DNA from: Catenuloplanes atrovinosus
GTDB taxonomy: Bacteria > Actinomycetota > Actinomycetes > Mycobacteriales > Micromonosporaceae
Direction: 5' to 3'
Assembly (NCBI RefSeq): GCF_031458235.1
Contig: NZ_JAVDYB010000001.1
Span: forward strand, 3,679,001-3,743,000
Length of the DNA: 64,000 nt
Each line of letters starts with the position of its first letter. The first letter of the stretch is position 1. The notes beneath the pieces were generated by a model, which saw only the letters and a list, made by a program, of their open reading frames with translations, ran no database searches and was not told where the DNA came from. Positions 25,456 through 34,130 of the stretch are shown here, piece by piece. Both the position numbers and the translations under genes were made by a program.

Positions 25456-26691
25456 ATGCGAGACATGTCGCCCCGGGCGTGGACGCTGCTGACGCTGCTG
25501 GCGGTCGCGACGCTGCTGGTCATGACCACGGAGACGCTGCCGATCGGGCTGCTGCCCCAGGTGGCCCGCGGGCTCGGCGTCGCCGAGGACCGGGTCGGGC
25601 TGCTGGTCACCGGATACGGCGCGGTCGTCGTGGTGGCCGCGGTGCCGCTGAGCGCGGTGATCGCCCGGTTCCCGATCCGGCTCGCCACGCTGGGCGTGCT
25701 CGCCGTCCTCGTGGTCAGCATCGGCGTGACCGCGGCGAGCCCCGGCCTGCCGACGGCCTTCGCCGCGCGGCTGCTCGGCGGTGCCGCCCACGCGGTCTTC
25801 TACTCGTGCACGTTCGTCATGGCGACGTCCGCCGTCCCGGAACGGCTGCACGCCCGCGCCGTGGCCGTGGTCGGCGCCGGCAACGCGGTCGCGCTCGCCC
25901 TCGGCGTCCCCGCGGCAACCGCGGTCGGCGCGTCGGCCGGGTGGCGCACCCCCTTCTGGATCGCGGCCGTCGCGCTCACGGCCACCGCCGTCGCGATCGG
26001 CGTGGTCTACCGCCCGGTGGCCGCGTCCGAGGCCCGGCCCACCGCCGCCGGCCACCTGCTGCGGGCCGCCGTGGCACCGCCGCTGCTGCGGGTCGCCGCC
26101 ACGATCGTCCTGGTCATGACCGCTCACTTCGTCACCTACACGTACGTGGCGCCGCTGCTCACCGGCTCCGGCATCGCGGAGCGCGCCGTCAGCCTCGTCC
26201 TGCTCGGCTACGGCGTCGCGGGCGTCGCCGGCCTCGTCGTCGCCGGCCGCTTCGCGCAGTCACGCCTGTCGCCGCTGCTCGTCGCGTCGGTCGCCATCAC
26301 GTTCGCCGCTCTGACGCTGCTGTGGCTCCTCCGGGGCAGCGCCGCCGGCACCGTCGCCGCGATCATCCTCTGGGGTACCGCCTTCGGCGCCGCCCCCACG
26401 CTCTGGCAGCTCACCGCCGTGCGGGCGGCCCCCCGGGCCGCGTCCATCGGCCCCGCCGTCGTCAACTCCGCCTTCAACGTCGGCATCTCGGCCGGCGCCT
26501 GGGCCGGCGGCCTGGTCCTCACCGACCTCGGAACCGGCGCGTTGCCCCTGCTCAGCATGGCCGTGCTCGCCGCCGCCGGCATCCTGCTGCTGCGCCGCCC
26601 CACCTCCGCCCCGCCCTCGCGGCACGGCGACGAACAGGCCGAGCCCGCACCGGCGGAGGCGCACGACCGCGTGGCTCGCGCGACACGGTGA
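25456..26691 (+). CDS. MFS transporter (AraJ/drug or sugar efflux type)
   Basis: 411 residues with 12 predicted membrane segments, starting WTLLTLLAVATLLVMTTETLPIGLLPQ. This N-terminus (TETLPIGLLP) resembles sugar-efflux and chloramphenicol-type DHA1 transporters. RBS GAGGAGGG lies nine bases upstream of the ATG; an ATG at 25465 is also possible. Expression is probably repressed through the three operators upstream by the divergent LacI protein, so a sugar-like or sugar-containing substrate is plausible (inference). The C-terminus ends in a low-complexity hydrophilic tail. Confidence 0.88.
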   Translation: MRDMSPRAWTLLTLLAVATLLVMTTETLPIGLLPQVARGLGVAEDRVGLLVTGYGAVVVVAAVPLSAVIARFPIRLATLGVLAVLVVSIGVTAASPGLPTAFAARLLGGAAHAVFYSCTFVMATSAVPERLHARAVAVVGAGNAVALALGVPAATAVGASAGWRTPFWIAAVALTATAVAIGVVYRPVAASEARPTAAGHLLRAAVAPPLLRVAATIVLVMTAHFVTYTYVAPLLTGSGIAERAVSLVLLGYGVAGVAGLVVAGRFAQSRLSPLLVASVAITFAALTLLWLLRGSAAGTVAAIILWGTAFGAAPTLWQLTAVRAAPRAASIGPAVVNSAFNVGISAGAWAGGLVLTDLGTGALPLLSMAVLAAAGILLLRRPTSAPPSRHGDEQAEPAPAEAHDRVARATR

Positions 26692-26714
26692 CCAACGACG
26701 ACCCGCCTCCCGGG

Positions 26715-26935
26715 CACGACAACCGGCGCCCACCGCGCTCGCACGGCACGACGACCAGCGGCGACACGGCTCCCGGCCACGACAACCGGCGCCGACCGCG
26801 CTCGCACGGCACGACAACCGGCGCCGACCGCGCTCACACGGCACGACGACCAGCGGCGACACGTCTCCCGGCCACGACAACCGGCGCCGACCGCGCTCAC
26901 ACGGCACGACGACCAGCGGCGACACGGCTCCCGGG
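26715..26935. repeat. 63-bp tandem repeat array, 3.5 units
   Basis: Full units start at 26715, 26810 and 26873, with a 32-bp half unit at 26778. Each unit is itself two related halves opening CACGACAACC and CACGACGACC. Unit differences are one or two bases. It begins 23 bases after the MFS stop. No gene with normal coding character uses it on either strand. Confidence 0.8.
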
Positions 26936-27017
26936 ACCCCGATCACCAGCAGCGCCGCGGCTCGCGCGGCCCGATCACCGAATCAGCGCGGCTCACGGGA
27001 CGCCATGCCGACGGCGG

Positions 27018-27280
27018 CACCGGCTCCGATGCGGCGAAGCCGCCGCGGGTTCGCTCGCGAGACCGTGCGAACCGCACCATGGCTGACTCGCCGCCGCCTC
27101 CAGGCATAGCCGGGGACGACCCGCAGCCGCGCCGGTGGAGGCAACCGGCCGCGCGGCTCGCGAGGGCACGGTGACCAACGGCGGCACCGGCTCCGATGCG
27201 GCGTCGGAGCGGCGGCGCAGACGCCGCGAGGTTGGCCCGCGGGAGCATGCGGGCCGCACCACGCCGGAAGCGGGCATATC
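27018..27280. repeat. dispersed 96-bp element (copy A) and partial copy
   Basis: 27185-27280 aligns without gaps to 38916-39011 with 84 of 96 bases identical. The first 19 bases (CACCGGCTCCGATGCGGCG) also occur at 27018-27036, with a diverged continuation. The whole stretch 26692-27454 lacks a credible gene and consists of the tandem array and these copies. Confidence 0.7.
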
Positions 27281-27454
27281 TATCGTGCGGTCGAGGGCTC
27301 GGTCCCGGAACGGCACAGCCCCCGCGAGAGCAGGCGGACCGCCACCACGCCGGAACGAGGCCGTCGACGCTCAAGCCCCGGGCAAGCCGCCGCCCGCCGG
27401 ACCGTGACGACGCGGGGAGCGGAGGATCGAGGCTCGTCCTGGCAGACTGCGGGG

Positions 27455-28639
27455 GTGGCGGATGTGGGGCCGCGGGCCGTGGTGGAGGCGGTGTGGCGGG
27501 CGGACGGCGCGAGCATGCTGGGGGTGCTCAGCCGGCGGCTCGGTGATCTGGACCGGGCCGAGGAGGCGCTGCAGGACGCGATCGCGGCGGCGCTGGACCG
27601 GTGGCCGGCCGACGGGGTGCCGGAGAGTCCGGCCGGGTGGCTGGTGACGACGGCGTGGCGGCGGGCGCTGGACCGGGTTCGGCACGAGGCGACCGCGCGG
27701 GCGAAGCTGCCGCTGCTGGTGGAGCCGGAGCCGGGGCCGCCGACCGGGGACGACCGGCTCGGGCTGATGTTCGCGTGCTGTCATCCGGGGCTGGCGGTGT
27801 CGGCGCAGGTGGCGTTGACGCTGCACGCGGTGGCGGGGCTGCCCGCGGCGCGGATCGGGGCCGCGTTCCTGCTGCCGGAGGCGACGGTCGCGCAGCGCCT
27901 GGTGCGGGCGAAACGGCGGCTGCGCGACTCCGGCGCCGATTTCACCATCCCGGGACCACGGGGGTACGCGGAGCGCCTCGCCCAACTGCTCCAGGTCATC
28001 TATCTGATCTACAACGAGGGGTATCTGGAGCGGCGCGAGCTGGCGCGCGAAGGGCTGGACCTGGCCCGGCAACTGGCCGCGCTGCTGCCGGGCGAGCCGG
28101 AGGCGGCGGGGCTGGCCGCGCTGGTCGAGCTGCACGAGTCGCGGGCCGGTGCCCGGTTCACCGGGGACGGCGCGCTGGTGCTGCTGGAGGACCAGGACCG
28201 GGCGCGCTGGGACCGGGCGCTGATCGGCTCGGCGGTGCACCGGCTGCGGGCCGCGATGGGCGCGGACCGGCCGGGGCCGTACCAGTTGCAGGCCGCGATC
28301 GCGACGCAGCACGCGCTGGCCCGGTCGGTGGCGGACACCGACTGGGCGGCGATCCGGCGGCTCTACGATCTGCTGCACGCGGCGACCGGCAACCCGGTGG
28401 TGCTGCTCGGCCGCGCGGTGGCGACCCGGCACACGAGCGGGGCCGGGACCGCGCTGGCGGAGGTGGACGCGCTGGCGGCGCGGCTCGGCGAGTACCGGCT
28501 GTTCCACGCCACGCGCGCGGAGCTGCTGACCGCGCTGGGCCGGGACGCGGAGGCGGGGTCCGCGACGCGGCGCGCGCTGGCGCTCGCCACGAACCCCGCC
28601 GAACGTGCCCTGCTGGCCGCGCGGCTCAGCGACCGGTAG
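27455..28639 (+). CDS. ECF42-type RNA polymerase sigma factor with long C-terminal extension
   Basis: 394 residues. Sigma region 2 covers residues 1-75 (RAEEALQDAIAAALDRWP) and region 4 about 110-160 (LPAARIGAAFLLPEATVAQRLVRAKRRL). A DUF6596/TPR-like extension begins RLAQLLQVIYLIYNEGY and fills the C-terminal half. This layout defines the ECF42 group, whose extension is needed for activity and whose genes neighbour DGPF proteins. I chose the GTG at 27455 because it fits the family N-terminus; an in-frame GTG at 27404 would add 17 residues. No cognate anti-sigma gene is present. Confidence 0.88.
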   Translation: MADVGPRAVVEAVWRADGASMLGVLSRRLGDLDRAEEALQDAIAAALDRWPADGVPESPAGWLVTTAWRRALDRVRHEATARAKLPLLVEPEPGPPTGDDRLGLMFACCHPGLAVSAQVALTLHAVAGLPAARIGAAFLLPEATVAQRLVRAKRRLRDSGADFTIPGPRGYAERLAQLLQVIYLIYNEGYLERRELAREGLDLARQLAALLPGEPEAAGLAALVELHESRAGARFTGDGALVLLEDQDRARWDRALIGSAVHRLRAAMGADRPGPYQLQAAIATQHALARSVADTDWAAIRRLYDLLHAATGNPVVLLGRAVATRHTSGAGTALAEVDALAARLGEYRLFHATRAELLTALGRDAEAGSATRRALALATNPAERALLAARLSDR

Positions 28640-28982
28640 TCGGCCGGACCTCGATCTTGTCGCCGAACGCGGTGATGCCGGGCCACCCGGACGCGATCGC
28701 GATCGCCTCGTCCAGGTCGTCCGCGTCGAACAGGATGAAGCCGCCGACGACCTCCTTGAGCTCCAGGTACGGCCCGTCGGTGACCACCGGCAGGCCGTCC
28801 GCGCCGCGGCTGACCGTCTTGGCGGTGCGCACCGGCTCCAGTTCCGCGCCGACGCCCGGCATCTTGCCGGCCGCCTCCCACTTCGCGGACCAGGCGCCGA
28901 TCTCGGCCATCACCTCGGCGACCCGCTCCTCGCCGGCGTCCCAGTTGGACTCCGCGCCGCAGATGAGCATCGCGTACCGCAT
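28626..28982 (-). CDS. DGPF/YCII-related protein, partner of the ECF42 sigma factor
   Basis: 118 residues, a ferredoxin-like YCII/DGPF fold with the motif VTDGPYLELKEVVGGF and the N-terminus MRYAMLICGAE. Such proteins are the usual genomic companions and regulon members of ECF42 factors; their biochemical role is not settled. Here the gene is convergent with the sigma gene and overlaps its 3' end by 14 bases. The overlap could allow antisense interference. RBS AAGGGAGAA upstream. Confidence 0.87.
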   Translation of the reverse strand: MRYAMLICGAESNWDAGEERVAEVMAEIGAWSAKWEAAGKMPGVGAELEPVRTAKTVSRGADGLPVVTDGPYLELKEVVGGFILFDADDLDEAIAIASGWPGITAFGDKIEVRPTTGR

Positions 28983-29082
28983 GTCGTTCTCCCTTCGCGG
29001 CCGGTCACGCGCCGGTCCGCATGATGCTGACGCGCGAGCGGGGCGCCACTCGACGTACCGTCGCCGATTTTTCCGCAGCGGT

Positions 29083-29088
29083 TAGGCT
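29083..29088 (+). promoter_or_regulatory. -10 element of the ECF41 gene, leaderless start
   Basis: TAGGCT ends eight bases before the ATG at 29097, and no RBS lies between. This is the usual layout of a leaderless actinobacterial transcript. Confidence 0.5.
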
Positions 29089-29096
29089 GGCGGGCG

Positions 29097-29996
29097 ATGA
29101 CGCTGACGTCCGACGAGGTGGAGCTGTTCGCGCGTGTCCGGGGGCGCCTGGAGGCGATCGCGTACCGGATGCTGGGGTCGGCCGCCGACGCGGAGGACGC
29201 GGTGCAGGACACGTTCCTGCGCTGGCAGGCCGCGGACCGGGAGCGGATCGAGACGCCGGAGGCCTGGCTGACCCGGGTGCTCACCAACGTGTGCCTCAAC
29301 GAGCTGACCTCGGCGCGGGCGCGGCGGGAGACGTACGTCGGGCGGTGGCTGCCGGAGCCGGTGCCGGCCGGCGACCCGATGCTCGGCCCGGCGGAGAGCG
29401 CGGAGCAGCGGGAGTCCGTGTCGATCGCGGTGCTCACGCTGATGGAGCGACTGTCCCCGCAGGAGCGCGCGGTCTACGTGCTCCGCACGGCGTTCGGCTA
29501 CCCGCACGCGGAGATCGCCGGGATGCTCGGTCTCACCGAGGCGAACTGCCAGCAGCTGTACCGGCGGGCCCGGCAGCACCTCGCGGACGGCCGGACCCGG
29601 ACCCCGGTCGACGCGGCCACCGCCCGTAGCATCGCCGAGCGGTTCCTCGCGGCCGCGGTCAGCGGCGAGGTCGAGCCGCTGGTGCGCATGCTGGCCGGCG
29701 ACGCGATCAGCATGGCCGACGGCGGCGGTCAGGTGCCGGCCCGCAGCACGCCGATCGTGGGCGCGCTGGCGATCGCCCGGTTCCTGCGCACCTCGTTCCA
29801 GCCGGCCGCCGCGCGACGGTTCGTCGGCGAGGATCTCACGCTGCACGCCGACGTGGTCAACGGCGGCCCGGCGGTGGTGGCCACGGCCGGGGAGCGGATC
29901 GTCGGCGTGCTGGTGCTGGACGTGACCGAGGACGGCATCGCGGCCATCCACGTGCAGGCGAACCCGGCGAAGCTGGAGCGCCTCGGCCGGCGGTGA
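29097..29996 (+). CDS. ECF41-type (SigJ-like) RNA polymerase sigma factor with SnoaL-like domain
   Basis: 299 residues. Region 2 (residues 8-75: YRMLGSAADAEDAVQDTFLRW) and region 4 (about 110-165: LSPQERAVYVLRTAFGYPHAEIAGMLGL) are followed by a C-terminal NTF2/SnoaL-like domain of about 100 residues. This is the ECF41 layout, in which the C-terminal domain regulates activity in place of an anti-sigma factor. ECF41 genes are typically next to a carboxymuconolactone decarboxylase, oxidoreductase or epimerase gene; here an FAD oxidoreductase follows 88 bases downstream. Confidence 0.9.
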   Translation: MTLTSDEVELFARVRGRLEAIAYRMLGSAADAEDAVQDTFLRWQAADRERIETPEAWLTRVLTNVCLNELTSARARRETYVGRWLPEPVPAGDPMLGPAESAEQRESVSIAVLTLMERLSPQERAVYVLRTAFGYPHAEIAGMLGLTEANCQQLYRRARQHLADGRTRTPVDAATARSIAERFLAAAVSGEVEPLVRMLAGDAISMADGGGQVPARSTPIVGALAIARFLRTSFQPAAARRFVGEDLTLHADVVNGGPAVVATAGERIVGVLVLDVTEDGIAAIHVQANPAKLERLGRR

Positions 29997-30084
29997 GCCA
30001 GCACACAGCCGGCGGCTGTCAGGGATCGCCGGGCTGCCCGGTTCAGGAGGCGAGTGCACACGTCCTCTCCTGACGGGAGCGATC

Positions 30085-31257
30085 ATGAATCACCGCATCG
30101 TCGTCCTCGGCGCCGGCTACTCCGGCGTCCACGCGGCCGGGCGGCTGGCCCGCCGGCTGCACGCCGACATCACGCTGGTCGACGCGCAGCCCGAGTTCAC
30201 CGAACGCATCCGCCTGCACCAGCTCGCCACCGGGCAGGAGCTGCGCCCGCGCCCGCTGCGGGACGTCCTGGCCGGCACCCGCGTCACGCCGCGCACCGGC
30301 ACGGTGGCCGCGGTCGACGCGGACCGGCGGACCGTCACGCTCGCCGGCGGCGACACCATCCGGTACGACACGCTGGTGTACGCGCTCGGCAGCACCGCCG
30401 GGGACCAGGGCGTGCCCGGCGTCGACGCGCACGCGTACCACGTCGCGGGCCGGGCCGCCGCGCTGCGCCTGCGGGACCGCCTCCGCGCGCTCGGCGCGGG
30501 TGACGCGGTGCTGGTCGTCGGCGGCGGCCTGACCGGCATCGAGTCCGCCACCGAGATCGCCGAGTCCCGGCCGGACCTGCGCGTCACGCTCGCGGCCCGC
30601 GGCCGGGCCGGTGGCCTGCTGGGCGCCCGCGCGCAGCGGCACCTGCGGGACGTGCTGGCCCGGCTCGGCGTGACCGTGCTGGACCACACGGAGATCGCGC
30701 GCGTCGGGCCGGACGGCGTGGTCACCGGCGACGGCGCGCACGTGCCGGCCGCGGTGACCGTGTGGACGGCCGGGTTCGCCGTCCACCCGATCGCGGCCGC
30801 GAGCACGCTGACGGTCTCCGGCGCCGGCCGGATCGTGGTCGACGGCAGCATGCGCTCGGTCTCGCACCCGGACGTGTACGCGGTGGGCGACGCCGCGCAC
30901 GCGCTCGGCGCGAACGGCGAGCCGCTGCGGATGGCGTGCGGCTCCGGCATCCCGATGGCGTGGCAGGCCGCGGACGCGATCGCGGCGCGGCTGACCGGCG
31001 GCCGGGTCCGGGAACGCCCGATCCGGTTCTACGCGCAGTGCATCAGCCTCGGCCGCCACGACGGCATCGTGCAGTTCGTCGACGGCGATGACCGGCCCAC
31101 GTCGTCGGTGCTGACCGGGGGTGCGGCGGCGCGGGTGAAGGAGTTCGTCTGCGCGGGCGCGGCCTGGTCGATCGGCCACCCGACGCTGCTGCTGCCGATG
31201 CGGCGGCGCCGGGTGAGCGCGGTTCCGGCGCCGGTCGCGGAAGGGGTGGGCCGCTGA
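30085..31257 (+). CDS. FAD/NAD(P)-dependent oxidoreductase, likely ECF41 target
   Basis: 390 residues in the pyridine-nucleotide-disulfide/NDH-2 fold. An FAD-binding GAGYSGVHAAGRLA lies at the N-terminus, an NAD(P)-binding VVGGGLTGIESATEIAE near 145, and the second FAD segment DVYAVGDAAHA near 270. There is no redox-active CxxC. As the oxidoreductase of an ECF41 locus it may act on quinones or small carbonyl compounds (inference). The ATG has GGGAGCGATC upstream. Confidence 0.87.
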   Translation: MNHRIVVLGAGYSGVHAAGRLARRLHADITLVDAQPEFTERIRLHQLATGQELRPRPLRDVLAGTRVTPRTGTVAAVDADRRTVTLAGGDTIRYDTLVYALGSTAGDQGVPGVDAHAYHVAGRAAALRLRDRLRALGAGDAVLVVGGGLTGIESATEIAESRPDLRVTLAARGRAGGLLGARAQRHLRDVLARLGVTVLDHTEIARVGPDGVVTGDGAHVPAAVTVWTAGFAVHPIAAASTLTVSGAGRIVVDGSMRSVSHPDVYAVGDAAHALGANGEPLRMACGSGIPMAWQAADAIAARLTGGRVRERPIRFYAQCISLGRHDGIVQFVDGDDRPTSSVLTGGAAARVKEFVCAGAAWSIGHPTLLLPMRRRRVSAVPAPVAEGVGR

Positions 31258-31261
31258 GGCT

Positions 31262-31288
31262 CCGGTCGCCCCGCGCCGGGGCGACCGG
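31262..31288. terminator. bidirectional hairpin terminator
   Basis: A perfect 12-bp stem (CCGGTCGCCCCG and complement) with the 3-base loop CGC sits between the oxidoreductase stop (31257) and the convergent methyltransferase stop (31301). Confidence 0.65.
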
Positions 31289-31300
31289 CCGGCTCCCCGG

Positions 31301-31945
31301 TCAGGACGCGCGGCCGATGATGTGCGGTGAGGCCGGCCCCGACGCGCCCTCCGACGGGAACCGGAACCGGCGCAGGTCCGTGATCGTGAACCCGGCCGCC
31401 GTGATCGCCGCCGCCGTGTCCCGCGCGATGTGGCAGCCGCCGCTCAGCGGGGGCCAGATCGTGGCGTCCAGGAGCCGCTGCAACCGGCGGAGCCCGCCCG
31501 GCTCCTCCGCCGCGACGTGCTCGAAGAAGCGCAGCTCTCCCCCGGGCCGGAGCACGCGGCGGATCTCGGCGAGCGCGGCGGCCGGGTCCGCGACCGTGCA
31601 CAGCACCATCGCGGAGACCGCCGCGTCGAACTCGCCGTCCGCCGCGGGCAGCGCCTCGGCCAGGCCGTCCACCACCCGGATCGGCACGGGCGCGGAGCGG
31701 GCAGCGACCCCCGCGGCGGCCCGCAGCCGGGGCTCGGGCTCCACCGCGAGCACCTCCGTGACGGCCGGGGGGTAGTGCCCGAACATCCGGCCGTTGCCGG
31801 CGCCGACCTCGATCACCCGGCCGGAGAGCCCGGCGGCGACCGTGGCCCGGTGCCCGGCGACGCCGGCCTCGTCCATCTTCACGCTGACCCGCTGGTAGAT
31901 CCGGGCGAACACCGGATGGGACACCGACGACACGGCCACCTCCAT
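31301..31945 (-). CDS. class I SAM-dependent methyltransferase (UbiE-like)
   Basis: 214 residues. Motif I is VIEVGAGNGRMFGHYPP, the acidic end of strand 2 is VLAVEPEP, the motif-II region is FDAAVSAMVLCTV and post-II is RVLRPGGELRFFEHV. This is a typical methyltransferase-11 domain acting on a small molecule. I took the ATG at 31945; an upstream ATG at 32008 would add 21 poorly conserved residues. No neighbouring biosynthetic gene indicates the substrate. Confidence 0.85.
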   Translation of the reverse strand: MEVAVSSVSHPVFARIYQRVSVKMDEAGVAGHRATVAAGLSGRVIEVGAGNGRMFGHYPPAVTEVLAVEPEPRLRAAAGVAARSAPVPIRVVDGLAEALPAADGEFDAAVSAMVLCTVADPAAALAEIRRVLRPGGELRFFEHVAAEEPGGLRRLQRLLDATIWPPLSGGCHIARDTAAAITAAGFTITDLRRFRFPSEGASGPASPHIIGRAS

Positions 31946-32113
31946 CTCTCCGCACCCCATGGTGGCCACCGGCCGCCACCCGGACGCGTTATTGCAATGG
32001 CTTTGCAACTACCGCATGATGACTGTGGTGCGTTCGCCACGGGAGAGGCGGGCGCGAGGGGGGTGTCCCGGCATCGCGATGATCCACGCGCCGGGACATT
32101 CCCTCCCCCGTCG

Positions 32114-32770
32114 CTATCGCGGGCCGGGCGCGACCAGGCGGCGTTCCCACGCCCAGGCCGCGATCTCGACCCGGTTGCGGGCGCCGAGCTTCGCCTGGAC
32201 GCTGCTCAGGTGCGTCTTGACCGTTCCCACCGAGATGAACAGCTCCGCGGCGATCTCCGCGTTCGTGCGGCCCTGCGCGGTCAGCCGCACCACGTCCAGC
32301 TCGCGCGGGGACAGATCGCCCAGGTCCTGCCGCACCGGCGCGGGCGGCGTCAGGTGCTCCAGCAGCCGTACCGTGATGGACGGGCTGATCAGGGCGTCGC
32401 CGGAGGCGGCGGCGCGCACCGCCTCGACCAGCAGCGCCGGGCCCGAGTCCTTGAGCAGGAAGCCGCAGGCGCCGTTGCGCAGCGCCGCGTGCACGTACTC
32501 GTCCAGGTCGAACGTGGTCACCACGACCACGTTGACCGGATCGGCGACGCCCGGGCCGGCCAGCCGGCGCAGCGCCTCCAGGCCGTCCATCCGCGGCATC
32601 CGGATGTCCATCAGCGCCACGTCCGGCCGCAGCCGCAGCGCCAGCTCGACCGCCTGCATGCCGTCCGCGGCCTCGCCCACCAGCTCCATGTCCGGCTGCG
32701 CGCCGATGATCATGCCGAAGCCGGTACGCACCATCGCCTGGTCGTCCGCGACCAGCACCCGGATCGTCAC
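32114..32770 (-). CDS. NarL/LuxR-family response regulator
   Basis: 218 residues. The receiver domain has D9, D10 and phosphoacceptor D55 (ALMDIRMPRMDG) and the conserved K in FLLKDSG. The C-terminal LuxR HTH reads LSPRELDVVRLTAQGRTNAEIAAELFISVGTVKTH. It is coupled by ATGA to the upstream histidine kinase gene. The divergent ABC exporter operon is its probable target, as is common for kinase/regulator pairs next to MacB/FtsX transporters (inference). Confidence 0.93.
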   Translation of the reverse strand: MTIRVLVADDQAMVRTGFGMIIGAQPDMELVGEAADGMQAVELALRLRPDVALMDIRMPRMDGLEALRRLAGPGVADPVNVVVVTTFDLDEYVHAALRNGACGFLLKDSGPALLVEAVRAAASGDALISPSITVRLLEHLTPPAPVRQDLGDLSPRELDVVRLTAQGRTNAEIAAELFISVGTVKTHLSSVQAKLGARNRVEIAAWAWERRLVAPGPR

Positions 32771-33957
32771 CGTTCCCCCTCACCCGCCGCGATCGGAAGC
32801 GCCGCGTCGACCACCCATCCTCCGTTGATGCCGGGACCGGCGCGCAGCCACCCGCCGACGGACGCTACCCGTTCGCCGAGGCCGTCCAGCCCGTATCCGG
32901 TGCGGTCGGTCGCGCGCGGCGCCGCGGCGCCGTCGTTGGTCACCCGGACGAACAACCAGTCGGGGGTACGCCGCAGCCGCACATCGGCACGCGTGGCGTT
33001 CACCGCGTGCCGGCGCACGTTGGTCAGCGCCTCCATCACCACCCGGTACGCCGACGTGCTCACGTCCACCGGCAGCCCGTCCAGCGCGCCCTCGACGTAG
33101 AGCACCGCCCGCGCGCCGCCCGCGGCGGAGAACTGCTCCAGCAGCGGCCCGAGGTCCGCGACCCCGGCCAGCGGCGCCAGCGGTGCGGCCGCGTCACCGC
33201 CGCGCAGCACGCCGACCATCCGGCGCATCGCGGCCATCGTCTCCGCGCCGGCCCGCTCGATCTGGTCCAGCGCGGTGATCACCCGCTGCGGGTCCTGCTC
33301 CGCGATGAACCGCGCGCCCTGCGCCTGCACCACGATGCCGGTCACGTGGTGGGCGATGAAGTCGTGCAGGTCCCGGGCGAACTCGGCGCGCTGCTCGGCC
33401 CGTACCGTGGCGATCTGCCGCTCCCGCTGACCCGCGGTGAACCGGGTCCAGACGCCGGTGGCGCCGATCGCGCCACCGATCATGGTCAGCATCATGCCGA
33501 AGATCAGCAGCTCGAGGCCGGACGAGGCGCGCTGCGTCTGCACCAGCAGCGCGAACAGCAGCGCGGCGCCGGCCGGCCAGGCCAGCGCGGGCCGCCCGTG
33601 GCGGGCCACCGCGAACAGCACCGCCAGCAGCGCCACGGTCTCGGCGAAGCCCCAGCCGGAACCGGAGTCGGTGGAGCCGCCGGTGCCGAACAGCGTGAGC
33701 AAGGTCAGCACCACCGAGGCGGCGCCGAGCACGATCGCGAACGCGGGTACGAGCCGGCTGCCCAGCCGCTTGTGCCGGCTCCACAGCAGCGTGCCGGCGG
33801 TCGTCAGCACCAGCGACGGCGCCAGCATCACCAGTGTGGCCTCTGACCCGCCGGCCGCGGCGATGAACAGGTCGATCAGGAAGGCGAACGCGGTCAGCAG
33901 GAGCAAAGCGATCCGCCGGACGCTGGGGCGGCGCCGCTTCCGTTCAGAGATCATCAT
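32767..33957 (-). CDS. membrane sensor histidine kinase (HisKA_3 type)
   Basis: 396 residues. Several N-terminal membrane segments run to about residue 165 (LLLLTAFAFLIDLFIAAAGG first). The dimerisation/phosphoacceptor segment is FARDLHDFIAHHVTGIVVQAQ, with H in RDLHD, and a compact HATPase_c domain contains ALTNVRRHA and GYGLDGLGERV. It phosphorylates the coupled NarL-type regulator. There are two adjacent ATGs at 33957 and 33954 with GGGAGG upstream. With little extracellular sequence, it probably senses a membrane or intramembrane cue. Confidence 0.92.
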   Translation of the reverse strand: MMISERKRRRPSVRRIALLLLTAFAFLIDLFIAAAGGSEATLVMLAPSLVLTTAGTLLWSRHKRLGSRLVPAFAIVLGAASVVLTLLTLFGTGGSTDSGSGWGFAETVALLAVLFAVARHGRPALAWPAGAALLFALLVQTQRASSGLELLIFGMMLTMIGGAIGATGVWTRFTAGQRERQIATVRAEQRAEFARDLHDFIAHHVTGIVVQAQGARFIAEQDPQRVITALDQIERAGAETMAAMRRMVGVLRGGDAAAPLAPLAGVADLGPLLEQFSAAGGARAVLYVEGALDGLPVDVSTSAYRVVMEALTNVRRHAVNATRADVRLRRTPDWLFVRVTNDGAAAPRATDRTGYGLDGLGERVASVGGWLRAGPGINGGWVVDAALPIAAGEGER

Positions 33958-34130
33958 CGTCCTCCCAGCGTAGTCGCGGTGCGGCCGGATCCGGTTCTGC
34001 CGATCGGCGGGGCACGCGCTCTGACTTTCGGCGGAGGAACCGGGACGATCTCCGGTCGCCGGGCGGATGTGTGCCACCCGCCGGAATCGGCAGGCTGTGC
34101 TCGCTCTCGTTTCCAACCGAAGGGACTTCG

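Noticed and set aside
26260-26946. Minus-strand frame through the 63-bp array coding for a repetitive Arg/Val/Cys protein
   Set aside because: It overlaps the MFS gene antisense, has no RBS and owes its regularity to the DNA repeat.
30017-30023. TGTCAGG as an ECF41 -35 box before the oxidoreductase
   Set aside because: No CGTC -10 element at the expected 16-base distance.
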